Source: Mixophyes australis
Taxonomy: Eukaryota; Chordata; Amphibia; Anura; Limnodynastidae
Assembly (NCBI GenBank): GCA_036250195.1
Contig: JAVHZZ010000004.1
Coordinates: 319,073,128 to 319,137,127, forward strand
Direction of reading: 5' to 3'
DNA length: 64,000 nucleotides
Shown here piece after piece: positions 42,350-52,977 of this stretch. The notes under the pieces were generated by a model that saw only the letters and a program-made list of their open reading frames with translations, searched no databases and was not told the origin of the DNA. Positions within the stretch are counted from its first letter, which is position 1. Every line of letters begins with the position of its first letter. Both the position numbers and the translations under genes were made by a program.

Positions 42350-45343
42350 ATGGATTCAAAGCAGTCCACATATGATCTAAATGAGCAACCAGGTTCTGTC
42401 ACCAGTCCTGATGTTAGTGTTCCCAGTACGTCATCTGGCCAAGGCGATGTCAAACAACAGAGTGTTTTCAAATTAGTGCAAAAAACAAAAACCAAAAAAA
42501 AATTTACTGTATTGAAGCGAAAAAGAAGTGTAACTGAGCAAAAGTTAAGTGACGATAAAAAAAAAATTGCAAGCATGCCATTCTACACACGCAGTGGCAA
42601 AGAGAGAATGAGGCCTTCACCTTTGGCTATTAGTGGCAGATCCCAAAAAGTTACCCAGCCTACAATTGGTGCACAACTACTGTTACGCGTCAAAGCTGAG
42701 CTGCAAGATAACAGTGAGGCATTACAGGAGAATATTTGCTCTGATTCACAAATGACAACAATCCCTGTGGAGAGTCCATCCAACAGTGGGATGTCTAATC
42801 GTGAGCATTCTGCTGATGTGTGCCTTAATAGCCCGAGTGTAGCCGGTGATACCCAAATTGAGGATGCCACTTTGGAATTAGAAGAGGATGAGGGGGAGAT
42901 TTGTGTAGGCGACGAGGGCGCTAATGAGGATGTTGATGAGGATGAGGTTGTTTGTGTAAGTCCTGCACCAGTGGCAGCAGTTCTGGCACGTGACAAGAAA
43001 AAGGCCATTGTCATGCCTGGGCATAAAACAAAAAAATCCACTTCTTATGTGTGGAATTATTTCTACGCAAATCCAGACAACACTTGTATAGCCATTTGTA
43101 GTGTATGTGAAGCCACAGTCAGTCGAGGGAGGGACCTTAACCATCTTGGAACCTCGTCTATGTTACGCCATTTAACGAGAGTTCATGGCAAAGTGTTGGG
43201 AAAAGCTGAAAGTTCTTCCCAAAAGAATACAAGCACTCCCTCATCAGCTAAGACCCTCCGCTCACCGACATACCGACGGCTACAAAATACACCCACCACA
43301 CCATCCTCATCAATATCCTCAGTAGCGCTCGGAGTTAGCCTGGCATCCCACTTAAGGCTGGATGACTCCGGCACTATTATTGATTCCTCTGAAGAAAGCG
43401 TTAGTCCTGCTGCTGCTGTTGCTGCTGCTGGGGGTGAATCGTCATCCCAGAGGCAGGTGAATAAAATGAGCAGTCCTACATTTCAGCAATTAACTGTGAA
43501 ACAATCATTTGCGAGGGGAAGCAAATATGACAGCAGTTACCCAGTCGCCAAGCGAATCACAGACGCCATGGCTGCAATGTTAGTGTTAGATCTGCGTCCA
43601 ATCTCCACAATAAACGCAGCTGGTTTTTCACAGTTAATTGAGGTTTTGTGTCCGCGTTACAGAATTCCATCGCGACACCATTTCTCCCGTAAAGCTATTC
43701 CACAACTATACCAAAAAGTGTGTAAAAATGTAGAGATTGCGCTGAAAAATGCCATTCTGCCCACTGTTCACTTAACCACAGATATGTGGACAAGTGGAAG
43801 TGGCCAAACCAAAGACTATATGACTGTGACAGCCCACTGGGTTGGTCATTCACCTTCACCAGCAGGAACAGCAGCAGCATGTACACCACTACGTAACATT
43901 TGTCACAGGCAGGCCACTCTTTGTATCACCGGCTTCACTAACAGGCATACGGCTGACAATTTGTTACGCAAACTGAGAGATGTGATTGATGCATGGCTTA
44001 TACCACTCGGACTCTCCCCAGGGTATGTCATTTCAGATAACGCCAACAATATAGTGCGAGCATTACAGCTGGGTGATTTCCAACATATTCCCTGTTTTGC
44101 TCACACCATCAACTTGGTGGTGCAGAGCTTCCTACGAAATAACCGTGAGGTGCAGGAGATGCTTTCGGTGGCCCGTAAAATTTTAGGCCATTTCAGGCAT
44201 TCAGCCACAGCATGTAGGAGATTACAGCAGCTCCAAGAGCAGTTTAACTTGCCCTGCCACCAACTTAAGCAAGAGGTGGTAACTCGGTGGAATTCCACCC
44301 TGTACATGCTTCAGAGGATGGAGGAACAGCGCAAAGCCATCCAAGCATATTGCACAAGTCATGACATTGGGAAAGGAGGGGGGATGTATTTCACTCTTGC
44401 ACAGTGGGGAATCCTTTCAGTGCTGTGCAAGGTGCTGAAACCATTTGAAGTTGTGACATGTGAGGTCAGTGCAGACTCTGCTAGTTTGAGCCAAGTCATT
44501 CCTTTAATTAGACTATTGGAAAAGCAGCTTGAGAAAATGAAGGAGGAGCTGAAAGCAAGCAATTCAGCAAAGTATGTTGGCCTTGTCGATCAAGTACTTA
44601 ATTCGCTTCACAATGATCCTCGAGTTATTAAGATCTTGAACTCGGATCAGTACGTTTTGGCCACTGTGCTTGATCCAAGGTTTAAAACCTACATTGAGTC
44701 TTTACTTGTAAATGAGCGAGATGTGAACTTTTGCAAGGAGCTATTGCTCAGCAAGTTGGCCGCTGAACTGGGCCTCGGCTTGACGACGTGTCCTCCTTCA
44801 CTTTCTCAAGCTGTTGCTCGTAAAAAATTAAATTTCCAAAAAAGAAGCAGGGAAGACACAGGGGGCAGACCAGAACAATTTAACATCTGGGCTGGTTTGA
44901 AAGATTTTTCAAAAAAATGTGTCACTTTGCCCATAACTCCATCCAATATGAGTATAAACATGCAAAGGATGGTGGAGGATTACTTTCAAGAGGTAGTTGA
45001 TATGGAAATGTCAGACAGTCCCTTTCCTTACTGGGAAGAAAAGCAGGCCATTTGGAAACCCATGTACAAACTTGCTTTGCAATACCTAAGCTGCCCACCC
45101 TCCAGTGTGTACTCTGAACGAGTGTTCAGCACAGCAGGGAACTTAGTCAGTGATCGCCGTAGAAGGTTACTTCCCAAAAATGTGGAGAAAATGATGTTTA
45201 TAAAAATGAACTACATCTTCCACGAGGAAGGCCTTCACCATCCAAGACATCCAAGCACTGACTGTTCTCTAATGGCGGATTCAAGCGGCGATGAATTGAT
45301 AGTCTGTGATGATGACGTACACACTGATGAGGGTGAGGATTAA
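42350..45343 (+). CDS. hAT transposase, BED-finger type, 997 aa, intact
   Basis: Expected to cut the element out, form hairpins on flanking DNA and reinsert it with an 8-bp duplication (known for the hAT family). The N-terminus is basic (KKKFTVLKRKRS, a likely nuclear signal) with 'MPFYTRSGKERMRP', then an acidic stretch at ~175-200. A BED zinc finger spans ~232-281: W235, C250-x2-C253, H274-x4-H279. A Ser/Thr-rich linker follows. The RNase H-like core has D478 in 'TTDMWTS', D563 in 'VISDNANN' and the C582-x2-H585 motif 'CFAHTINL'. The C-terminal dimerisation block 'YLSCPPSSVYSERVFSTAG' (from Y912) contains E923, the probable third catalytic residue. The tail is acidic. The start has a good Kozak context (A at -3, G at +4). 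No stop or frameshift. Longer than many hAT transposases because of the N-terminal extension. Confidence 0.95.
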   Translation: MDSKQSTYDLNEQPGSVTSPDVSVPSTSSGQGDVKQQSVFKLVQKTKTKKKFTVLKRKRSVTEQKLSDDKKKIASMPFYTRSGKERMRPSPLAISGRSQKVTQPTIGAQLLLRVKAELQDNSEALQENICSDSQMTTIPVESPSNSGMSNREHSADVCLNSPSVAGDTQIEDATLELEEDEGEICVGDEGANEDVDEDEVVCVSPAPVAAVLARDKKKAIVMPGHKTKKSTSYVWNYFYANPDNTCIAICSVCEATVSRGRDLNHLGTSSMLRHLTRVHGKVLGKAESSSQKNTSTPSSAKTLRSPTYRRLQNTPTTPSSSISSVALGVSLASHLRLDDSGTIIDSSEESVSPAAAVAAAGGESSSQRQVNKMSSPTFQQLTVKQSFARGSKYDSSYPVAKRITDAMAAMLVLDLRPISTINAAGFSQLIEVLCPRYRIPSRHHFSRKAIPQLYQKVCKNVEIALKNAILPTVHLTTDMWTSGSGQTKDYMTVTAHWVGHSPSPAGTAAACTPLRNICHRQATLCITGFTNRHTADNLLRKLRDVIDAWLIPLGLSPGYVISDNANNIVRALQLGDFQHIPCFAHTINLVVQSFLRNNREVQEMLSVARKILGHFRHSATACRRLQQLQEQFNLPCHQLKQEVVTRWNSTLYMLQRMEEQRKAIQAYCTSHDIGKGGGMYFTLAQWGILSVLCKVLKPFEVVTCEVSADSASLSQVIPLIRLLEKQLEKMKEELKASNSAKYVGLVDQVLNSLHNDPRVIKILNSDQYVLATVLDPRFKTYIESLLVNERDVNFCKELLLSKLAAELGLGLTTCPPSLSQAVARKKLNFQKRSREDTGGRPEQFNIWAGLKDFSKKCVTLPITPSNMSINMQRMVEDYFQEVVDMEMSDSPFPYWEEKQAIWKPMYKLALQYLSCPPSSVYSERVFSTAGNLVSDRRRRLLPKNVEKMMFIKMNYIFHEEGLHHPRHPSTDCSLMADSSGDELIVCDDDVHTDEGED

Positions 45344-45520
45344 GCTGAAGATGATGCCGATAACATCTTTTTAAAACTTTCTATGTAAGTGTAGGGTGCA
45401 ATCTACCCCCAAAGAGGAAAGGGACTTGTGGCATTTCCATATCACATACCATCTTGAAAGGCTGCTGTTAGGGCAATTTATCCTTAAGGGTAGGGTGTCA
45501 TAGACAGAGTGACCCTAAAC

Positions 45521-45760
45521 TGGCTTTGTCCATTTTTCATAATATTGTACAGTCTATAATGGCTGAATTTTTGGGTATTTTATACAAGTGGAGGGGGGCC
45601 TAGAGAGACAGAAACCAAACTGGCTTTTTCCATGTCAATTAATATTGTACAGTCTATAATGGCTGAATTTTTTGGTATTTTATACAAGTGGAGGGGTGCC
45701 TTGAGAGACAGAAACCAAACTGGCTTTTTCCATTTCTTTACATATTTAACTATAAGTGTA
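45521..45760 (+). repeat. 100-bp tandem repeat in the hAT 3' region
   Basis: 'tggctttttcc'-type markers at 45521, 45621 and 45721, and 'gtacagtctataatggctga' at 45547 and 45647, give an exact 100-bp period with two units and a partial third. Its sequence is unrelated by eye to the 5' 100-bp unit. Confidence 0.92.
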
Positions 45761-45861
45761 GGGTGTAATATACATTCAAAGACGATGGCTGCATTGCCAA
45801 TATGCATAGATGGAGAGGAAGACAATCTGTTTTGTGTGTAGAATAGGCCTACCAACGAAGA

Positions 45862-45867
45862 ATTAAA
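45862..45867 (+). terminator. Possible polyadenylation signal (ATTAAA)
   Basis: ATTAAA about 520 bp after the transposase stop, followed by a T-rich stretch. A weak match to a common motif. Confidence 0.3.
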
Positions 45868-46134
45868 CTGTTTTTTTGGATGATTTATTACCTCAACAAT
45901 TAGATTACTTGTCTCTAAAACAGTTGGAGCACTAAATTGGGTTAATTTAGGCCCAAAAACATGGATTTTCCCAAAAAATAGCAAAACAAAACCAAACAAA
46001 ACCAAAACCAAAACCAAAACACGCAATGGCGGTTTTGCAAAACCAAAACCAAAACCAAAACACGACGGTAATCCAGATCCAAAACCGAATCCAAAACCAA
46101 AACACGGGGGTCAGTGACCATCTCTAGTTCTATG

Positions 46135-46204
46135 TACTAATAATAAAATGGGGTTTGGGAGGCATAATCTGTACCAGGACTAGAAGAGAGCTGCATGCAA
46201 CCAC
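46135..46204 (+). other. LINE tail remainder and flank
   Basis: 'tactaataataaaa' resumes the LINE tail interrupted at 39866. Confidence 0.5.
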
Positions 46205-46320
46205 ATGAGCCTAAACTACATGTCACACCTACATTATGTGACATGCCGCATAATGTATACGACAGAGCTTGCAGTACATTGTATGCAGCATAATGTGTGC
46301 TTGACATGCAATTAGGCTCA
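46205..46320. mobile_element. Short palindromic MITE
   Basis: Begins 'tgagcctaaactacatgtca' and ends with the near-complement 'tgacatgcaattaggctca'. Inner arms share 'acattatg' and 'cataatgt'. 116 bp; no clear target duplication. Confidence 0.65.
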
Positions 46321-47006
46321 GTTGTGGGATGAAGCCCATGGCTTCATCAACTGGGCTCCAGATCATGTTAATTCACCCCAATGCTGCACTATGAAGACCA
46401 TTCATCCAGAGACACTTCAGTTCAACTCACACTCTGACTACACTACCTCTGCACTGCAGCATGTGCTCATTACAGGCACCATGGCTCTTTGCTACATCAC
46501 TGTTCATACATAATTATATCAAAATCTAGGAAGAAGTACAGCAAAGTAAGCTAAAACATAGATTTCATTATGCCAAACTAATAGAGAAATGGCAAATTGT
46601 TAAATCATGCAATGTTTGTAAAACATAATGTATCATAGAACTACTGAATAGTTGTCATTAGTGTATGGACAACAAACTCTACTCCAGAGGTTATAAAGTA
46701 AGTAATCCAAAACTGAGCCACATAAGTGTTAAATAAATGTGTAAAAGTATTGTCTTAAATATGAACTATACCAGCGGTTAACACTACTGTAATGTAAAAA
46801 TCCATAGTGTTGTCAATAAATAATAGGAAAATGTTATTGCTGGGCTACAACTAAATTATACTTGATGCAAAATAGTACAGTATAAGAAATGCATCAATAG
46901 GTTTAAGGGAACTTCTGAAATCAGAAATCAATAATCCATTAATTGTATACAAGCATCATATTAGAACACTCTATCTCAAGCAAAAAAATATACATTTTGA
47001 GTTTTC
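46321..47006. other. Unassigned DNA
   Basis: A 63-codon frame near 46322 has no recognisable features. Confidence 0.4.
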
Positions 47007-47125
47007 GACCTAATACTACTGTCTACATTTGAATTGTTGACCTACTAATACTGTCTACATTTGTAATGTTTACCTAATATTACTATCTACATTTCAATTG
47101 TTGACCTAATAATACCATCAATGTC
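47007..47125 (+). repeat. 32-bp degenerate tandem repeat
   Basis: 'gacctaatactactgtctac' type units start at 47007, 47039, 47071 and 47103, a 32-bp period over nearly four copies. Confidence 0.85.
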
Positions 47126-47189
47126 ATTTTTGTCGACTTTCCAACCCTGTCTATATTATGGTGTTGACCATTTGTAGCTATTGAACATA

Positions 47190-47875
47190 TGTATCACACC
47201 CAGCAAGACACAGTAATGACTGCTCCATACATCTCCATCCTCATCTCCATACATACTCCCTCCAGCTCTCTCCAGTCAGGCCAATGACCATAGCCTTTCC
47301 TCCACTCTGGCCCCCTCCCCTGGAGTTCTATCAGAATATCCCCTAGCATGTATAGCTTCAAATGGTCATTGAACACCGACCTGTTCATAAAAGCCTATCA
47401 GTGCTCCGCTTAACCATTCAATCATCTCTCCCCTCTTGCTTCTTGCCCTCAGTTTTCTTGCCCTCCCCTTTCACTAACTTTCCCCCATGTTTCAACCATT
47501 TGTCTGCCCCTTTCCCTTTAGATTGTAAGCACTGGGGAGCAGGGCTCTCCTCCCTCCTGTTCTCATTATCTATAACTTTTGCTCACCACCTACACTGAGC
47601 ACCTCCTCCATGGACTCTCTGCCCCTTGACTTCACTCCTCCAATGTCTTTGTAGCTCTTTCAGTGGCTCTAAACCCGCCCATGCTTATGGGCACAAGTTT
47701 CAGCTTGCGCTGAATATACCCCTTGCACCTTGTAACCCATCAGTAGCTGTGTTGAGAGTTGTAGCGCTATTTGTTTACTTTATTGTACTGTTAAACCATG
47801 TACTGTCTTGTTGTTTGCCCTCTGTACGGCTATGCAGACCACATGTGGTGTTCTATAAGAAAAAAAGTTATTATT

Positions 47876-47906
<31 letters not shown>

Positions 47907-47935
47907 GTAATAATAATAATAATAGTGAAGTAAAA
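47190..47935 (+). mobile_element. L2-like LINE 3' end
   Basis: Translation around 47280-47400 shows 'PLPWSSIRISPSMYSFKWSL' and 'NTDLFIKAYQ', an L2 terminal segment. It is followed by 'ttagattgtaagcactgggg', 'tgtacggctatgcagaccac' and a (TAA)n/(TAG)n tail at 47870-47930. Short frames are within its 3' region. Confidence 0.82.
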
Positions 47936-48101
47936 TTCCACACTTAATATAATTCAGCGGTTTTCTGGAACCATTTCAGTTGTGGTGACAGTTGTGGAGA
48001 GATCATTAGAAATTAGTCCTTAAATGACTGAAAATTAATGTTAATGCTATAAATAGAAATGTAAAAACAAAAACAGCTCAAAATCACAAGATTTTACCTA
48101 T
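47936..48101. other. Unassigned DNA
   Basis: Short spacer, nothing recognised. Confidence 0.4.
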
Positions 48102-48200
48102 TTTCAAAATTTTTAGTGAAATCTGGATCCGAAACCAAAACACATAAGGGTTTTCGGTCAAAACCGAAACCAAGACACGGGGGTCTGCAGACATCTCTAA
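48102..48200 (+). mobile_element. hAT 3' end fragment
   Basis: 'tccgaaaccaaaacacataa', 'gaaaccaagacacgggggtc' and the terminus 'gacatctcta' closely resemble the 3' end of the intact hAT (46030-46126). No partner 5' end was found upstream, so it is a truncated relative or the end of a small MITE. Confidence 0.7.
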
Positions 48201-48833
48201 TAAAAACAATAAATCGCACAAAGTAATGTGTTGCCTTACTCATTAAAAATAAGTGTAAACTGAGTACTATTTTTTTTAAGAAATGATAAGATGTATGAAG
48301 ATGTAGAAATTTATTGTGTAAACGCATGTCAGTAAAATAAATTAAATAAATGTTAAAATTATTATTACAATGTACTGTGTTTACATTTACAGGTATGGGA
48401 TAGTTTATCAAAATGTGATGGTCAAAAGACATCATAAAATAAGCAATTGCTTTTGTTTGGTGATGATGTCATAGACACAGAAATGATCAATCAAGAACTT
48501 ACTTCTACTCCAACTTAAAAGAAAAAAACAAAGAAAACAAATAAGCCCTTCCCACTATCCTCGCAAATCACTGGATTTGCTCACAAGTCTCTATGATGTA
48601 CAAAACCAAGCTCACCTTCCAGGGAAGCCACGACCACTTTTCAATAGGTCACACATTATGTGAGCTCGGGAACTGTGACATCCCTCACCACTATCGACTG
48701 TTGGCCACTATGCTGCATTTACTGTGTGGAGCAGTGTTAAATAATTTAACGAGAAAGGAGATGCCAGTAGCACTATAGAGAAAAACAAGGTTGATTTATT
48801 TAGTAAATCTCATTTATATTTCAGGCATGATTA
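48201..48833. other. Unassigned DNA
   Basis: No recognised feature. Confidence 0.4.
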
Positions 48834-49262
48834 TTATTATTATTATCGTTTATTTGTAAGGCGCCACAAGGTTACCGCAGCGCCGTACACGGTACGAACA
48901 GTAGACTATACAGGGTAAAACAGTACAGAACAATAAACACAAAGTACCAGTACTCCAGAAACTCCGGGCAGGCAAATACAGTAGAGACGGAGCGGAAGAA
49001 CAGGTATGGAGACAGGAGGGAAGAGGGGCCCTGCTCATATGAGCTTACATCCTAAGGGAGGGTTAACAAATCAGGCACAGAAGGGAGCCAGTGAAGCAAA
49101 GGGGAGAGAACAAAGGGGCCAGGGGAGAAACAGAAGCGATGAGAGGTTAAGTGGATAGTTGGTAGGCCTTAAGGAACAGGTGAGTTTTAAGTGCCCGCTT
49201 GAAGGAGCACAGATTGGGTGAGAGACGGATGGAGCGGGGGAGGTCATCCTAGTGAGGGGGGG
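48834..49262 (-). mobile_element. L2-like LINE 3' end (minus strand)
   Basis: (ATT)n tract, 'gtaaggcgccacaaggttac', 'gagcttacatcctaaggg' and, further in, the complement of an RT end ('gtgagttttaagtgcccgct' encodes 'SGHLKLT'-like text on the minus strand). Same organisation as 225-480 and, inverted, 18840-19506. Confidence 0.75.
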
Positions 49263-49855
49263 CATGATGCTCCAAATTACGGAAAAAAAAACCTTAACCG
49301 GAAAACCATATAAAGGACAAGTTAACCCGTGCATGATTCTCATGCATTCTAGTCAAATCAAGCTACTTAAGGTCTTAAAAAGGTTCTTGTCATGCATTTG
49401 GGCCTAGCCCAGGCCTCCACAGGGGAAAAGCGTTACTTCCCGATGCAAGCGCCCTTTTTAATGTGTGTTCATGAGGTAAAATTACCTCACGAAAATGAGT
49501 TTGAGCCCTCAACTCGTAAATTTAGCCTTTACTACCCCTCCCACGGAGGGAAGGGGGGATGATGGAAGTTTACTGACTTCACTATTCTAATTTTTTTTAT
49601 CAAATAATGTCAGTATACCAAATTTCAGGTCAATTGGATGAGTCCTTTCTGAGAAAATAGTTTTTTCCACACACACACACACTAACACACGCCGCTAGGC
49701 TTTTACTTTTATATATTAGATAATGCTAAGAATTTAGTAGGTCAGTGTATAACTCCACCCAGCAAGTGGCGCTGCAGCTTGTTTTGTTTTTTTCACACAC
49801 AGACTAACACACGCCGCTAGGCTTTTATATTATAGATAATAAATCCGTGCCTGTA
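49263..49855 (+). mobile_element. Possible RTE-like retroelement 3' ends, tandem
   Basis: 'ccaaatttcaggtcaattgg', 'gagtcctttctgagaaaata', a (CA)n tract, 'cacacgccgctaggctttta' and 'tatatattagataat' resemble the conserved tail of RTE-group retroelements and their SINEs. The last part ('aacacacgccgctaggcttt' and 'attatagataat') is repeated at 49795-49840, so there are two tails. Family assignment is from memory of the motif. Confidence 0.45.
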
Positions 49856-50807
49856 TTAACATCAGAATGTCTTATGTATAAAATAAAAAATAATAATGAT
49901 AGTAATTATAAAAATAATAATAATTATAATAATAAATATTTAAATATATACCTGCAAAAGATGGGCAATTAAAAAATCATATTGCAGTTTCAGTTCTACT
50001 GGGGGAAAAAAGGAACAATGGCTAATTTGTTTTTTGCTTTAAAAAACAATAGGGAAGGAGAGCTTCGGCTCAGTTAGGAAGAGTAATTTGAGATCAATTA
50101 ACTTTCCAATGCATAACAACACATGCATCTTTGCTGTTTAACTGGTGCTAAGTGGTATTAATCAGGCACAAGAGAAAAGTGTGTTTGCAGGATGTACTGA
50201 AATACCTGTTGATTAAACTGATTAAAAAATGGGACACAGACAGTTTTGATGGATATTGTATTAACATGAGTTGTTTTAGATGCAATGTACATTTAGCTAC
50301 TTTTTGTAAATACATCACAGGAATGCCGTAACTGACAAATGCCTTATTTAAAAGCAAATATAATCAGCTATTTTGGTATTTTCCATAATAACATGAACAC
50401 CAGGGGCAGTATTGTATTGGGATTTAAGACTTGTGCATGTAAGTACATAAAAATGAATAATAATTATGTACTTCATAGTTATTGTTATGTAAAAAAATAG
50501 CTTTATTATTAATATGTGTTGATGCCAGTATTCTTTTCTTCAATTATAAAGTCATCTTTACACAGAAATTTTAAGTATGTTATTGCCTTATATTTGTTAT
50601 GGAAATTAAGACAAATTTAAACATGTTAAAAAAAAATAGTGCACAATTTCACAGTAACAAAATATATTGAAACATAAACAGCCCCCCTTATTTTACTGTT
50701 TTATTTAATCTAGGAGGCGGTTTTAAAAGTTTACATCGTCTTTTCTATTTTTTTCTGAGTAAAGTGTGATCATTACCAGGTAATGTAACAGAAACTATTC
50801 AATTCCA
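49856..50807. other. Unassigned AT-rich DNA
   Basis: An AT microsatellite-like patch at 49885-49945 and no other features. Confidence 0.4.
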
Positions 50808-51018
50808 ACTATGACCACTGTGTGGAGTTTGTATATTCTCCCTTTGTTTGGGTAGACTTCCTCCTACAGGCCAGAAAAATACTGATGATTGGCTTCTGAC
50901 AAAATTGATCCTAGTTTGTGTGTGTGTATGGTATGGAATTTATATTGCAAGCTCCAATGGGACGAGGGCTGATATGAGTGACTACATAATCTCTGTACAG
51001 CGCTGCATAATATGATTG
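50808..51018. repeat. Dispersed repeat family A, copy 5 (opposite orientation, diverged)
   Basis: 'tgtgtggagtttgtatattc', 'gcttctgacaaaattgatcc', 'gcaagctccaatgggacgag' and 'ctctgtacagcgctgcataa' are the complements of the family A blocks in reverse order, with many changes. Confidence 0.7.
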
Positions 51019-51034
51019 GTGAAGTGAATATTTA

Positions 51035-51180
51035 GAAGTGGCGTTATGAAAATTGTAAGTGAATGCCAGCTAATGGAATGTAATAGTTATACAATAAAGG
51101 CAGTAGGAGAAGTGGCGGTATGGCATACCATCGTATACACCTTGACCATTGATTGGTGCTATATAAATAAATAATAAAGT
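51035..51180. mobile_element. MITE family B, copy 1, plus tail
   Basis: 'agaagtggcgttatgaaaat', 'taatggaatgtaatagtt' and 'aaaggcagtaggagaagtgg' match the reverse complement of 57764-57895. From about 51150 a 'ttggtgctatataaataaat' stretch looks like a LINE/SINE tail. Confidence 0.6.
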
Positions 51181-52757
51181 TAATGTAGACAGTATATGTA
51201 TATATCTATATAAAATCTTATGATATATAACTGCAGGGAGGCTTTGAGTATATGCAAAGTGCAAGGTTATGTCTACAGTTGTAGCAGACGTTTCTCAGCT
51301 TCCCTGTGTATGAGAACTAATTGAGACTGCAGACATAAACAATGCACCACAGTATTGGTGTACTGTTTCACAGAAAATACTGTACTGAGCCATTAGAATG
51401 TTATTTAAAGCTTATAATTACTTTTAATCCCTTAATGACCCATTGTGTGTATTCCATTTGCAGTTTAATTCAGTGTAAAAGAGAATACGTAGCACTTTTA
51501 ATGTTTATTGCACCTATTCACGCAAGTTGAATAGTGTGGAAAATGTTTCTTATAATATTCACAAATCTTAATAGAAAAATTCCTACACTTTAACAAAACT
51601 TATAATAATCTATTTTGCTGTATCATCAGCTGATTTAAGTTCTACAAAGTTTTCGAAAGTATCCTTTAACAGCCTAATGTTGAGGACTATGGGGCCTATT
51701 AAATATTTAACGGGTTTTGCTGATTTTGGCTCCATTTATTAAAAAATCATCCTGGGACAGCGCATCCCATAGGAGGCTGTCCCGGTGATGACTTTCCTTA
51801 CCTGTTAACTTTGTGTTCTGCCCTAGTGTCTGTACTCCACATGCACAACCTTAAGTCGCACATGCAGTAAGGCATTTTGCAAGAGGAGAGAGCAGAAAGG
51901 CTGCGGAGAGGGATCTGAAAATGTTAGCTTTTCTCCTCATAGGTAGAACAGCTAACATCATCTTCAGATGGTGTTAACTCCGCAAATCAAGGCTTGTTAT
52001 ATTGCCCCAGACCGCATTGAAAAGTATGGGGACTGCGATTTAATGGAAAACTTAGCCTGATGCAGAAGTTATCTATGGTAGCTTAACCATGTAGAAAAAG
52101 CTATTTCTGCATGGTTTATGGCTTACTAAATTTACCTCTAAGTGAGAGAATCCAGGTGTCCAACTTGGTCACTTAAATGAGTGGCCAAATTGGAGAGCTC
52201 TCGCCATTTGTGTCAAGTGGTTGGATAACATGGGACTACTCTGAGCAATTGGCAGATGACCACACACAAGGGCCGACATGCTCCAAGCAGCAGTTTTTCC
52301 TAGGGCTGCTCCATTTCTTTCATAGCACCAGCCGCAAACCAGGGGCTAGTGTGTGAGTAGAAGGACCAATCAAAAGCTAATATCTAGAGAACAGCTGTCA
52401 GGTCTTCTTGGGACTTGTAGCTCCAAAGTTGCACTTAAGAATTTTTTAAATTGCACCTATTTACCCACACCAATTGACCAAGTGGTACCAGGAAAGATGT
52501 TGGATGGCAGGAGGTAATTCCACCTCATCTCTCTTTTGTAGTGTGACCATGCCAGCCTGGCATTGCCTGACTAGGATGGTGGTTACTTATATCGGAGGGT
52601 TTCTTTTTATATATTTCATTATTCTATTTTTTAATGTCAGTCCCAATAATCAAGTTGATGATGTATCTTTACTTCAGCTGCAAAAGATAAGCTTAGAGCG
52701 TATCTTGAAGTGGCCGCATATTCACAGTGTATTTTGAGTTGCACCTATATTAACATA
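51181..52757. other. Unassigned DNA
   Basis: A possible MITE lies at about 51690-52140 between 'ggggcctattaaatatt' and 'ggcttactaaatttacctct', but arms are not convincing. No genes. Confidence 0.35.
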
Positions 52758-52977
52758 CATACAAACAGGGCCGGACTGGCCATCTGGCACTTCTGGCAAA
52801 TGCCAGAAGGGCCGATGGTCAGTAGAGACGGTTCGATCAGTCAGTGCACTAACCGTGCACTGGACGGTCAGTGCACTGACACTTCCTGGTCACATGCGCG
52901 CGGCACATGTGATCAGTACAGGTCCTGGAAGGCAGCTGAACAAGAGAGAGCTGAGAAGAAGGTAAGTAAACAAAACC

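Larger units (their letters stand above)
39875..46126 (+). mobile_element. Intact autonomous-looking hAT transposon (6.25 kb)
   Basis: Perfect 8-bp target duplication gttctatg at 39867-39874 and 46127-46134. Termini are 'tagagatgggcgggtccgg' at the 5' end and the complement of 'tagagatggtcactgac' at the 3' end, sharing TAGAGATGG, similar in form to Ac-type hAT ends. Internal order: twin 5' hairpins, TATA-like box at 40047, a 21 x 100-bp array, a 997-codon transposase ORF, a 2 x 100-bp repeat, ATTAAA at 45862, and AAAACC-rich subterminal repeats at about 45985-46105. Every part needed for an autonomous element is visible. Activity is not shown. Confidence 0.95.

Noticed and set aside
42583..43041. 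152-codon minus-strand frame
   Set aside because: Antisense shadow of the intact transposase.
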